From DASVWH01 sp036389715 (GTDB lineage: Bacteria > Acidobacteriota > Blastocatellia > Pyrinomonadales > Pyrinomonadaceae), in assembly GCA_036389715.1 (NCBI GenBank), contig DASVWH010000174.1:1-33728 (forward strand): 33,728 bases of DNA, written 5' to 3'. The notes under the pieces are model-generated. The model searched no databases and was not told where the DNA came from. It saw nothing but the letters and a program-made list of their open reading frames with translations. Position 1 is the first letter of the stretch. Every line of letters starts with the position of its first letter. Made by a program: the position numbers and the translations under genes. Shown piece after piece: positions 1 to 7,204 of this stretch.

Positions 1-1086
1 GGCCTCACGCGCCGCCTGATCGATGAACTGCGCACCGTCTCGCGCGATTCTCAACTGACCTGGCCCGAATTCAAGCGTGACCCCTTCGGCTATTCCAAGC
101 GCCTGCTTTCCGCCTATTCTCTGATGTTCTGGCGCTTTCTCTCCAGCCGCAACGTCGCCATCGCCGTCTCCTCCTCCCTGCTTTTAGTCCTCTCGGCCGT
201 CATCGCTTTCGTCGTCTTCGGCCGCATTCAGTCTCGCCGCGCCGCCGCCCAGGAGCACGAGCAACTGGTCCTTGAGCAGATGATCGAGACCGAGATTCCA
301 GATAAAGAGGAAGAACAGAAGCCTGACAAGGGTGTGGGCACGGGCGAGAAGGGCAGAGTCGGCTTTAACAAGGGAGCCGGAGAAGGCTCGCAGCCCAAGT
401 TCAAGAAGGCAGGCGGAGGCGGCGGCGGAGGCCAGCAGGAAGTCCTGCCGACGCAGCAGGGCAGGATTCCTCCTCCTTCGGAGATACCGGCGAAGATACC
501 GACCACACCTCCTCTGCATAATCCGCCCTTACCGGCGGCAGGCATCAACATCGACCCGGCGCTGTACAAGCAGTTGCCCTCTGACAGGTACGGAGACCCG
601 CGCTCTAATTCGCAGGCGACGAGCGCCGGACCAGGGACGGGCAACGGACTGGGTAAGGGAACGGGAGTCGGCATCGGAGAGGGAGAAGGAGAGGGCTTCG
701 GCAAGGGCCGAGGGAGGAATATGGGCGGGGGAGACCCGTCAGATGGAGGCGGAGGAGCCGGAGGAGGGCGAGGCAATAACGGAGAGGATTACACGCGGAC
801 ATTTAGTCCGAAGGATGTGAGCCAGAAGGCGCGGATTATTGCGAGGCCGGAGCCGCAGTATACGGAAGAGGCGAGAAAGAACCAGGTATCAGGGACGGTG
901 GTGCTGCGAGCGGTCTTGAGTAGCTCGGGGCAGGTGACGAATATCCGAGCGGTGAGCGGATTGCCGTATGGATTAACGGAGAAAGCGATAGCGGCGGCCA
1001 GGCAGATCAGGTTCACGCCAGCATCGAAGGACGGGCACGCGGTGTCGCAGTATATCCAGATAGAATATAACTTTAACCTTTACTGA
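1..1086 (+). CDS. TonB-family energy-transducing protein, 5' end outside the window
   Basis: The reading frame is open from base 1, so the ATG at 124 is probably internal and the gene starts upstream; 361 residues are visible. A charged cytoplasmic stretch is followed by one membrane segment (AIAVSSSLLLVLSAVIAFVV, just after the ATG at 124), then an acidic stretch, a long low-complexity periplasmic linker rich in Gly, Pro and Glu (about bases 330-790), and a C-terminal TonB domain with the typical PEPQYTEEARKNQVSGTVVL start and a FTPA motif near the end. TonB proteins carry proton-motive-force energy from ExbB/ExbD to outer-membrane receptors; no exbB, exbD or receptor gene is present here. 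The linker is coded with many GGA, GAG and AGG codons, unlike the GGC-rich neighbours. Family assignment is firm; the cargo is unknown. Confidence 0.85.
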   Translation, partial: GLTRRLIDELRTVSRDSQLTWPEFKRDPFGYSKRLLSAYSLMFWRFLSSRNVAIAVSSSLLLVLSAVIAFVVFGRIQSRRAAAQEHEQLVLEQMIETEIPDKEEEQKPDKGVGTGEKGRVGFNKGAGEGSQPKFKKAGGGGGGGQQEVLPTQQGRIPPPSEIPAKIPTTPPLHNPPLPAAGINIDPALYKQLPSDRYGDPRSNSQATSAGPGTGNGLGKGTGVGIGEGEGEGFGKGRGRNMGGGDPSDGGGGAGGGRGNNGEDYTRTFSPKDVSQKARIIARPEPQYTEEARKNQVSGTVVLRAVLSSSGQVTNIRAVSGLPYGLTEKAIAAARQIRFTPASKDGHAVSQYIQIEYNFNLY

Positions 1087-1117
1087 TGCCCTGCTGAAAC
1101 AGGTGCTCATTCTCTGC

Positions 1118-1160
1118 AAAGCGGCGCTTCTTCTAATTTAGAAGAAGCGCCGCTTTCATT
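1118..1160. terminator. Strong hairpin terminator after the TonB gene
   Basis: A perfect 16-bp stem pairs 1118-1133 with 1141-1156; two more A-T pairs can shorten the loop. It begins 32 bases after the stop codon. The right arm ends in TTT, then CATTTG, so the T tract is modest. The left arm starts with AAA, so the hairpin could work in both directions. Confidence 0.8.
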
Positions 1161-1265
1161 TGTATCAGCGATAAATTTCAATGCGGGAGCGTCGAGCACG
1201 AAGCCTGCACCGGGCTAGGATGAAGATGGAAGAGCAGAAGATGCAGAGCAAAAGACGCAGAGCAG

Positions 1266-1310
1266 GACGATTCAAGCTAAGACGATTCAAGCTAAGATGA
1301 TGCAAGCTAA
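1266..1310. repeat. Three tandem 15-bp repeats
   Basis: Two identical copies of GACGATTCAAGCTAA (1266-1280, 1281-1295) are followed by a third copy with two changes, GATGATGCAAGCTAA (1296-1310). Just before them lie two related GCAGAGCA words. The array sits in the 415-base gap between the TonB terminator and the DUF4139 gene. Apart from the terminator and this array I see no gene in that gap. It could be a regulator-binding array or a simple slippage product. Confidence 0.75.
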
Positions 1311-1501
1311 GTGACACATCTTCATTTCCCGTTAAGTCATCACACCTTGATTTCTCATCTCTTCCATCATTGCTGATCGCTTTCTCCTTCATTGCTGCCG
1401 GGAGCGCAAGGTCTGCGCGGGGGCCTCGTTCATACAACGGCCGGGCTGGCCGCAAGGATGCCGGTCCTGTTGTTGAAACCACTTTGGAGGTTCATGTTCG
1501 C

Positions 1502-2941
1502 ATGCCACGTTTAGCCAGTTACGCGCTCGCTGTAGCGCTCCTCTTGTCTTCAGTGCTTCCGGCAGCCGCTCAATCTTCTTTGACCACTACGACTGCGCGT
1601 GATCGGCGCTCCGTGAACGTCACGGTCTACAATTCAAACCTGGGCTTGATTCGGGAGACGCGCGCGCTCTCTCTGCCGGCAGGGCGCATCGCGCTTCGCT
1701 TCGCGGACGTGGCCGCGCAGATTCGGCCCGAGACCGTGCATCTCTCTTCGCTGACGGCCGCGGACGACCTGCGGATTCTGGAGCAGAATTACCAGTACGA
1801 CCTGCTCAACCCGGCCAAGCTGCTCGACAAGTTCGTCGGCAAAGAGATCACGCTGATCCTGCGTCGCTACGAGAACAGCACGGAGATTCTGACGCCCGTT
1901 CAGGCCACGCTGCTCTCTAACAATAGCGGGCAGGTCTGGAGAATCGGCGGGCAGATCGTCATCAATCCCTCAAACATCGCGGAGATGCGCTTTCCTGACC
2001 TGCCGCAGAACCTGGTGGCGACGCCGACGCTCGTCTGGGACCTCAACAGCGCCAGAAGCGGGGAGCAGACGATCGAGGCCAGCTACCTGACCGGAGGGAT
2101 GAGCTGGGAAGCCGATTACGTCCTGGTCATCAACGCGGACGACAGCCGCGGAGACTTGCAGGGATGGGTCACGCTCAATAATCAGAGCGGCGTCGGCTTT
2201 GACGGCGCGCGGCTGCAACTGATCGCAGGGGATGTCAACCGCGTTCAGAATCGTGCGCGCAACGAGCGGGCCCTGGCGGCCGCTTCGATGGCGGCCGATG
2301 TCTCGGAGTTTCAGGAGCAGGGCTTCTTCGAGTATCACATGTACACTTTGCAGCGCCCGACTTCGATTCGCGAGCAGGAAACGAAGCAGGTCTCGCTGCT
2401 CGAAGCCGCGGGCTTCAACGTGACGAAAGAGTTCGTCATCAACGGGGCGCAGGATTACTACCGCAGCTATAACAATCCGGGCGCGATCATCAGGGACAGG
2501 GTCGGGGCCTTCGTCCAGTTTCGCAACTCGCAGCAGAATAAGCTCGGGATGGCCCTGCCCGCCGGAACCATTCGTCTCTACAAGCAGGACAGCGGCGGCG
2601 CACAGCAGTTCATCGGCGAAGACCGGATAGACCATACGCCCAAGGATGAGGATGTCCGCATCAAGGTCGGCGACGCCTTCGACATCATCGCCGAGAGGAA
2701 GCAGACAGACTACAAGGTGCTCGGCAATGACCTCTACGAGTACGCTTACGAGATCACGATTCGCAATCACAAGGAGACGCCCATCAACGTCATCGTCAAC
2801 GAGGCCATCGGCGGCGACTGGCGAATGATGTCCTCCAACTTCAAGGCGGAGAAGACGACTGCCTTCTCCGCGCGCTTCAATATTCCGGTCGCCAGGGACG
2901 CGGAAACGAAGCTGGTCTATCGCGTCCGCGTCAAATACTGA
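1502..2941 (+). CDS. Secreted DUF4139 domain protein
   Basis: This 479-residue protein starts with a classic signal peptide (MPRLASYALAVALLLSSVLP, cleavage near AAAQ-SS), so it is exported. The frame stays open upstream to 1370, but the ATG at 1502 is preferred because it begins the signal peptide and has GGAGG at 1486-1490. The mature N-terminus (VTVYNSNLGLIRETRALSL, then PETVHL) and the C-terminal half are typical of the DUF4139 family, which is mainly beta-strand and has no established activity. The last residues (TKLVYRVRVKY) close the domain, so the protein looks complete. It is a single-gene unit bounded by terminators at 1118-1160 and 3004-3042. A specific function cannot be given. Confidence 0.85.
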   Translation: MPRLASYALAVALLLSSVLPAAAQSSLTTTTARDRRSVNVTVYNSNLGLIRETRALSLPAGRIALRFADVAAQIRPETVHLSSLTAADDLRILEQNYQYDLLNPAKLLDKFVGKEITLILRRYENSTEILTPVQATLLSNNSGQVWRIGGQIVINPSNIAEMRFPDLPQNLVATPTLVWDLNSARSGEQTIEASYLTGGMSWEADYVLVINADDSRGDLQGWVTLNNQSGVGFDGARLQLIAGDVNRVQNRARNERALAAASMAADVSEFQEQGFFEYHMYTLQRPTSIREQETKQVSLLEAAGFNVTKEFVINGAQDYYRSYNNPGAIIRDRVGAFVQFRNSQQNKLGMALPAGTIRLYKQDSGGAQQFIGEDRIDHTPKDEDVRIKVGDAFDIIAERKQTDYKVLGNDLYEYAYEITIRNHKETPINVIVNEAIGGDWRMMSSNFKAEKTTAFSARFNIPVARDAETKLVYRVRVKY

Positions 2942-3003
2942 ACCGCTCCCGCCGCCGATGCTTTTCGACGCCCGGCGGCGGGACAGTCTGAGACGCGGTC
3001 GAG

Positions 3004-3042
3004 AGAGAGGCACAGGGCTACGGGCTTTGTGCCTCTCTTTTT
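3004..3042 (+). terminator. Intrinsic terminator after the DUF4139 gene
   Basis: An 11-bp perfect stem (3004-3014, AGAGAGGCACA, with 3028-3038) and a 13-base loop are followed directly by TTTT (3039-3042). It lies about 60 bases after the DUF4139 stop codon and points in that gene's direction. Confidence 0.85.
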
Positions 3043-3112
3043 CTGCGCACACGGCACAGCGCGGCATCCTTTTTTTTAACTGCCGGATTCGCTTTGAACG
3101 GGCGGGTGAGCT

Positions 3113-3568
3113 TTAGTCGTCCGTGCTTTCGCACCACTGGCGCGTGACGCGGTGGCGATAATCGAACAAGCGGCGCAGCCTGGGAATAATCAGGAGCGGT
3201 GCGGCGACGCGCCCCAGGAGACCGAGCGGCGGCTCGTACTCGACCTCGTCGCGCAGCAGAGCGCCCTCCTCATGCACGCTAATCAGGTGACGGTGACGCC
3301 AGCTGCGAAACGGCCCGCTGACCTGTATGTCCTCGAACATGTGCGGCGGCTCATAGGCCGTGTGCCTGGCCATCCAGCGGGCCTTGAAAAGCCCGAGGAT
3401 GCGCGCCTCGATGATGGCCGTCGAACCGACGCGCAGGTCCGGCGCGGGCTGGAGGACGCGCGCCGTCTCGCCCGGCGGCGTCAACCGCGCGAGCGCATCC
3501 GGCAGCTCGTGGAAAGCGAAGACCCGCTCTGGCTCCGCCCGAATCAGGCTTTCTTTGACGAATTTCAT
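3113..3568 (-). CDS. SRPBCC (START/polyketide-cyclase fold) protein
   Basis: This 151-residue protein has the usual N-terminus of the SRPBCC superfamily (KFVKESLIRAEPERVFAFHE), in which a strand is followed by helices that form the lid of a ligand pocket. The middle (WMARHTAYEPPHMFEDIQVS, then GPFRSWRHRH) and the DEVEYEPPLGLLG segment match the coenzyme Q-binding/cyclase-like subgroup often found alone or fused to SDR epimerases. The start is supported by GGAGAG upstream. No catalytic residues can be named and the ligand is unknown. The gene faces the DUF4139 gene and is divergent from the channel gene, with 196 bases between them. Confidence 0.8.
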   Translation of the reverse strand: MKFVKESLIRAEPERVFAFHELPDALARLTPPGETARVLQPAPDLRVGSTAIIEARILGLFKARWMARHTAYEPPHMFEDIQVSGPFRSWRHRHLISVHEEGALLRDEVEYEPPLGLLGRVAAPLLIIPRLRRLFDYRHRVTRQWCESTDD

Positions 3569-3656
3569 TCGACGCTCTCCGTTGGGTCAACTCTCACGGC
3601 GTAGATACTATCCGCTTTTGCGGCGCGGAAACAGGGCTTGACAAAAAACGCCTCTG

Positions 3657-3735
3657 TGATTCATCTACTGATTTAGCCGCCAGCGCAGGTTAGCCATAAT
3701 TCAGTAGTTAAATAAATCAATGGCTAGATGAATCA
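3657..3735. repeat. AT-rich imperfect palindrome, copy A of a dispersed intergenic repeat
   Basis: TGATTCATCTA at 3657-3667 is exactly inverted at 3725-3735 (TAGATGAATCA). Between them are ATTTAGC (3671-3677) and CAGTAGTTAAAT (3702-3713), followed by AATCAATG. The same words in the same order and at the same spacing occur at 7115-7166. AATCAATGAATCAATT continues to the right. Its base composition is clearly more AT-rich than the genes around it. A TTGACA (3638-3643) lies just to the left, but I see no good -10 box at the right distance. Confidence 0.7.
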
Positions 3736-3764
3736 ATGAATCAATTCTTTGGGGAGCAACGGTC

Positions 3765-4928
3765 ATGTCCATCCTTGTCGGAGCAGTCGGGTGTCTCTTT
3801 ATTCTGGTTGTCCTCTGGGATGCTTTCGAGACGGTGGTGTTGCCGCGGCGTGTCTCGCGGCGCATCCGCCTGACCGGCCTGTTTTACATGGGAAGCTGGA
3901 TGCTGGTCTCATGGGTGGCGCGCTGGATGCGTCCGGGCAAGATGCGCGAGAGATACCTTGGCTTCTTCGGCCCGCTCTCGCTGCTGTTGCTGCTGGTCGT
4001 CTGGGGAATCGGCCTGATCGTCGGCTTCGCGATGATTCACTGGGCGATTGGCTCAAGGATCAGTATTGCGACCGGGGCTACTGCGAATTTCAGGACGGAC
4101 CTTTATTTCAGCGGGACGACCTTCTTTACTTTGGGTCTCGGCGACATTGCGCCGCGGACGCCCTACGCGCGCGCCGCGACCGTGCTCGAAGCCGGGATGG
4201 GCTTCGGTTTTCTGGCGCTGGTCATCGGTTATCTGCCCGTGATTTACCAGGCTTTTTCAAGACGCGAAGCGAACATCTCGCTGCTCGACGCGCGCGCCGG
4301 GTCGCCGCCGAGCGCCACCGAGCTGCTCGCGCGACACGGCCTCAACGGGAGCATGGCGTCTTTGACGGAACTCTTACGCGATTGGGAGCGCTGGTCCGCG
4401 GAGCTGCTGGAAAGCCATCTCTCCTATCCCGTCCTGGTCTACTTCCGCTCGCAGCACGAGAATCAATCCTGGCTCGCGGCGCTGACGACGATTCTGGACA
4501 CGTGCGCCCTGATTATCGTCGGCGTCCGCGACGGCTCGACGTGGCAGGCGAAGATGACCTTTGCGATGGCGCGACACGCCCTGGTTGACCTGGCGCAGGT
4601 TTACGATACTCCGCCGCGCGCGCCGGAGCCTGCGCGCCTTTCGGCCACGGACCTGGAACGCGTCCGCAGGACTCTGACGGCGGCGGGCGTCCCGCTCAGA
4701 GACGGCGACGAAGCCGGGCAGAAGCTGGCCGAGCTGCGACGAATGTACGAGCCTTACGTCAATTCGATGGCGCACCTCTTATTCATGTCGCTCCCGCCCT
4801 GGATTAACGAGAGCAACGCGATGGATAACTGGCAGACCAGCGCCTGGGAACGCAACCCCATGGTCTTCGCTTCGAGCCCCGTCCCGGAGCGCACCTTCGA
4901 CTATACGAAACAGACGTTCGTTGATTAA
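3765..4928 (+). CDS. Ion channel protein with a potassium-channel-like pore loop
   Basis: This 387-residue membrane protein has hydrophobic segments near residues 1-25, 42-60 and 68-95, a pore helix with filter TLGLGD (residues 122-127), and a last membrane segment at about 137-165 (ending GYLPVIYQAF). This is the Ion_trans_2 layout of potassium channels, but the filter has Leu where the canonical TVGYGD has Tyr. About 220 cytoplasmic residues follow, with no CNMP or RCK motif that I can recognise. The ATG at 3765 has GGGGAG 8 bases upstream. The channel fold is clear; potassium selectivity is only inferred and may not hold with this filter. A palindromic repeat occupies its upstream region. 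Confidence 0.8.
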   Translation: MSILVGAVGCLFILVVLWDAFETVVLPRRVSRRIRLTGLFYMGSWMLVSWVARWMRPGKMRERYLGFFGPLSLLLLLVVWGIGLIVGFAMIHWAIGSRISIATGATANFRTDLYFSGTTFFTLGLGDIAPRTPYARAATVLEAGMGFGFLALVIGYLPVIYQAFSRREANISLLDARAGSPPSATELLARHGLNGSMASLTELLRDWERWSAELLESHLSYPVLVYFRSQHENQSWLAALTTILDTCALIIVGVRDGSTWQAKMTFAMARHALVDLAQVYDTPPRAPEPARLSATDLERVRRTLTAAGVPLRDGDEAGQKLAELRRMYEPYVNSMAHLLFMSLPPWINESNAMDNWQTSAWERNPMVFASSPVPERTFDYTKQTFVD

Positions 4929-4977
4929 TCAGACTTAAGCCATAGACCTTAGAGCACGCGGATTGGAGGGAACCGGG

Positions 4978-5247
4978 ATGGCCAGAGGATGGGAAAGCAA
5001 GGCGGTCGAAGCCCAGATAGAGGAGGCCGGGGCGGGTGCGCTCGAACAGCCGCGCGACGCTCTCTCGCCCGAAGAGCGCGTCCGTCACGACCGGCTCGAA
5101 TCGCTCAGGCTCTCGCGCGCCAGGACGCTCGACCAGCTCGAACGCGCTACCAGGCCCGCACACCGCTCCATGCTCCAGGGAACACTGCGCGCCATCGAAG
5201 CGGAGATAGAAGAGCTGGGCCAGCGAGAGCCGCCGTCCGCCGGGTAG
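4978..5247 (+). CDS. Small conserved charged helical protein
   Basis: This is an 89-residue protein of unknown function beginning MARGWESKAVEAQIEEAG. It is very rich in Arg, Glu, Leu and Ala with heptad-like spacing (RLESLRLSRARTLDQLERA; then IEAEIEELGQ), which suggests one or two long helices or a coiled coil. The ATG at 4978 is chosen over an in-frame TTG at 4963 because GGAGGG lies at 4965-4970. It starts 49 bases after the channel gene in the same direction and may be cotranscribed with it. I have a recollection of similar small proteins in Acidobacteria; no function can be assigned. Confidence 0.7.
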   Translation: MARGWESKAVEAQIEEAGAGALEQPRDALSPEERVRHDRLESLRLSRARTLDQLERATRPAHRSMLQGTLRAIEAEIEELGQREPPSAG

Positions 5248-5323
5248 GGCAACGGCGCGGGAGACGCAACCGTCCTTCGCCCTTCGTTGTCATGCGGTTG
5301 CTGGCTCGCGGCCTGCACGCGCA

Positions 5324-5992
5324 TCACCTGGCGGGCGTTGCGGGCTCCGGCTTTCGCGCAAATATATAGGCGCGCCGGCTCGGGTACTCTACTTCCTGAT
5401 AGGGGTCTCTCTCGATCACTTCGGCGAGCGCGAATCCCGCCAGCCGGAGATAGCCCTTCATCTCTTCTGTTTCAAAGAAGATGAAATCCAGGGAGACCTC
5501 TTTGCCCCACCACTCCGCACGGTGAATGATCTCCTGCCCGATGTGAAAGGTGAGCAGCAGGACACCTCCCGGACGCAGCACACGCTCGAACTCCTGCAAG
5601 GCTCGAACGACCGCCTCGCGTGGAACATGGACGATGGAGTAAAAGGCCGCGACTCCTCCGTAAGAGTTGTCCGCCACGTTAGTGAGGGCCAGCATATCGC
5701 CCTGCTGGAAGGGAACGCCGGGATTTAAGACCTGCGCACGCTCGACCATTGCCGTTGATAAATCGAGGCCGCAAACCTTCACGCCGCGGCCCGCTAAATA
5801 GTGGGCCACCTGGCCCGGCCCGCATCCCATGTCACAAATGACTCCCAGCCCGCCCACTCGTTCGGCCAACCAGTCGAGCATCTTCCGGTCGAAAGGCTTC
5901 CGGTCCAGGTCGTCACGATACTCCTCCGCATAATCAGCGGCCACGAGGTCATAGCTGCTTTGCAAATCTTCGGCCATCGGTTCTGTCCGCAA
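5324..5992 (-). CDS. Class I SAM-dependent methyltransferase
   Basis: This 222-residue protein has the Rossmann-type SAM-binding motif I (VICDMGCGPGQVAHYLA, about residues 51-67), an acidic loop residue in CGLDLS (motif II), QQGDML as the next SAM contact, and LRPGGVLLLTFH as the post-motif. This is the Methyltransf_11/25 layout of small-molecule methyltransferases; the substrate is not predictable. A start at the sixth residue (MAEDLQSSYD) is equally possible, since neither ATG has a good ribosome-binding site. The gene lies 119 bases downstream of the signal peptidase gene on the same strand. Confidence 0.85.
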   Translation of the reverse strand: MRTEPMAEDLQSSYDLVAADYAEEYRDDLDRKPFDRKMLDWLAERVGGLGVICDMGCGPGQVAHYLAGRGVKVCGLDLSTAMVERAQVLNPGVPFQQGDMLALTNVADNSYGGVAAFYSIVHVPREAVVRALQEFERVLRPGGVLLLTFHIGQEIIHRAEWWGKEVSLDFIFFETEEMKGYLRLAGFALAEVIERDPYQEVEYPSRRAYIFARKPEPATPAR

Positions 5993-6111
5993 AAATGATG
6001 AAAGAGATACTATCGAGAGCGGTCCGCTTGAACCCGGCGCGGGTCGTCGCGCTGGGGCCGCCTGCCCCGCTTAAGTCGTTGATGCATAAGGGTTTCGGGC
6101 TTAACCGGGCC

Positions 6112-7035
6112 TCATTTAATCATCATCCCGATTCTGTCCCAACGTGAGTTCTGGTAAAAGTCTACCAGGAAATTACCGTTCGAGGCCGCGCTCGCGTTAT
6201 AGGACCAGAAGATGAAGAGTGCACGGCCGATGACGAGGTCGCGCGAGACCAGCCCCCAGACGCGGCTGTCGGCGCTGTTGTCCCGGTTGTCGCCCATCAT
6301 GAAGTAGTAGCCCTCTGGAATCTGGAAAGGTTGCCCCACCCCGTAGCGCATCAATTCGGAGGGCTGGTCGGGTTGGTCCGCCCGAGCGGCCAGCGTGTTC
6401 GAGGAATAGTAGACGGTGTAAGGCTCGTTGCTCTTGCGCGGCGGGATGGAGTTAATGTCGAGCGGCGATTTTTCGTCCTTGCCCTGCTCGGCGCTGACGC
6501 GATGTTCGGGCAGCGCCTGACCATTGACTAAGACGCTCGCGCCGCGCACTTCTATCCGGTCTCCCGGCAGCCCGATCACGCGCTTGATGAAATAGTCCTT
6601 GTACGGGGTTATCCCGTTCATCCTGTCGCGCAGCGGATGATCGCGGTCGCCCGGATACTTGAACACGATGATGTCGCCGCGCCTGATTGCGCGCTTGGGC
6701 AGGAAGAAAGGCTCGGAGCCGGGGGCGAAGATGAATCTATTAATCAGGAATTTATCCCCGACTAAAATCGTGTTCTCCATCGAAGAGGTCGGCACTCCGA
6801 CCGAGAGCGCGATGAACGTCGTGAAGAAGAGATACATGATTGCGACGTGGATGATGGATTCAAAATACTCGCGCCAGACGGATTTGGGCACACCCGCCTG
6901 CTCACGCTCTGCGCCAGAGACCGGCCGCGCCTGAGACGCGCTCTTACCTTCAACCATCGCCGCCTGGCCCGCCTGCGCCTCAGGGCCTTGATGGACCACC
7001 TCACTCATTGATTGCTTGCCAGCCATGCCCGACAT
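6112..7035 (-). CDS. lepB: Signal peptidase I
   Basis: Membrane-bound serine protease that removes signal peptides from exported preproteins. The protein has 307 residues: a non-conserved N-terminal tail of about 55 residues, a single membrane segment (about 61-80), then the S26 boxes. Box B is VPTSSMENTI with the likely nucleophile Ser85; the general base is Lys151 in YFIKRVIGLPGD; box E is MGDNRDNSADSRVWG (247-261). The insert between boxes D and E (about 160-240) is long, as in other didermic bacteria. The start may be the fourth residue (base 7026), which has AGGA upstream. The gene follows the P450 gene on the same strand across a 169-base gap filled by a repeat. Confidence 0.93.
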   Translation of the reverse strand: MSGMAGKQSMSEVVHQGPEAQAGQAAMVEGKSASQARPVSGAEREQAGVPKSVWREYFESIIHVAIMYLFFTTFIALSVGVPTSSMENTILVGDKFLINRFIFAPGSEPFFLPKRAIRRGDIIVFKYPGDRDHPLRDRMNGITPYKDYFIKRVIGLPGDRIEVRGASVLVNGQALPEHRVSAEQGKDEKSPLDINSIPPRKSNEPYTVYYSSNTLAARADQPDQPSELMRYGVGQPFQIPEGYYFMMGDNRDNSADSRVWGLVSRDLVIGRALFIFWSYNASAASNGNFLVDFYQNSRWDRIGMMIK

Positions 7036-7059
7036 CCTAAATCAAAGCCCGCGAGAAAG

Positions 7060-7200
7060 GAAAGAGATTGATAGATTGATTCACGTAATCGTTGATTCAT
7101 TGATTCATGTAATCATTTAGCTGCCGGGACAGTTAGTCATTAACCCAGTAGTTAAATGAATCAATGATTACATGATTACATGACTAAACGAATCAATGAT
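7060..7200. repeat. AT-rich palindromic region, copy B of a dispersed intergenic repeat
   Basis: TCATGTAATCATT (7105-7117) is exactly inverted at 7163-7175. The core ATTTAGC (7115-7121), CAGTAGTTAAAT (7146-7157) and AATCAATG (to 7166) matches copy A at 3671-3722 with the same 52-base length; I count about 39 of 52 positions identical without gaps. Short words GATTCA, AATCAATGA and GATTACATG recur several times on both sides. It fills the gap between the P450 and signal peptidase genes. Confidence 0.7.
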
Positions 7201-7204
7201 TAAA

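Noticed and set aside
1970..3067. 365-codon open frame opposite the DUF4139 gene
   Set aside because: Antisense shadow that also runs through the terminator at 3004-3042.
3638..3666. TTGACA before the channel gene as a promoter
   Set aside because: The -35 box is perfect but no acceptable -10 hexamer lies 15-19 bases further on.
5266..5301. Inverted repeat between the small helical protein and the methyltransferase as a terminator
   Set aside because: Only seven pairs, a 22-base loop and no T tract.
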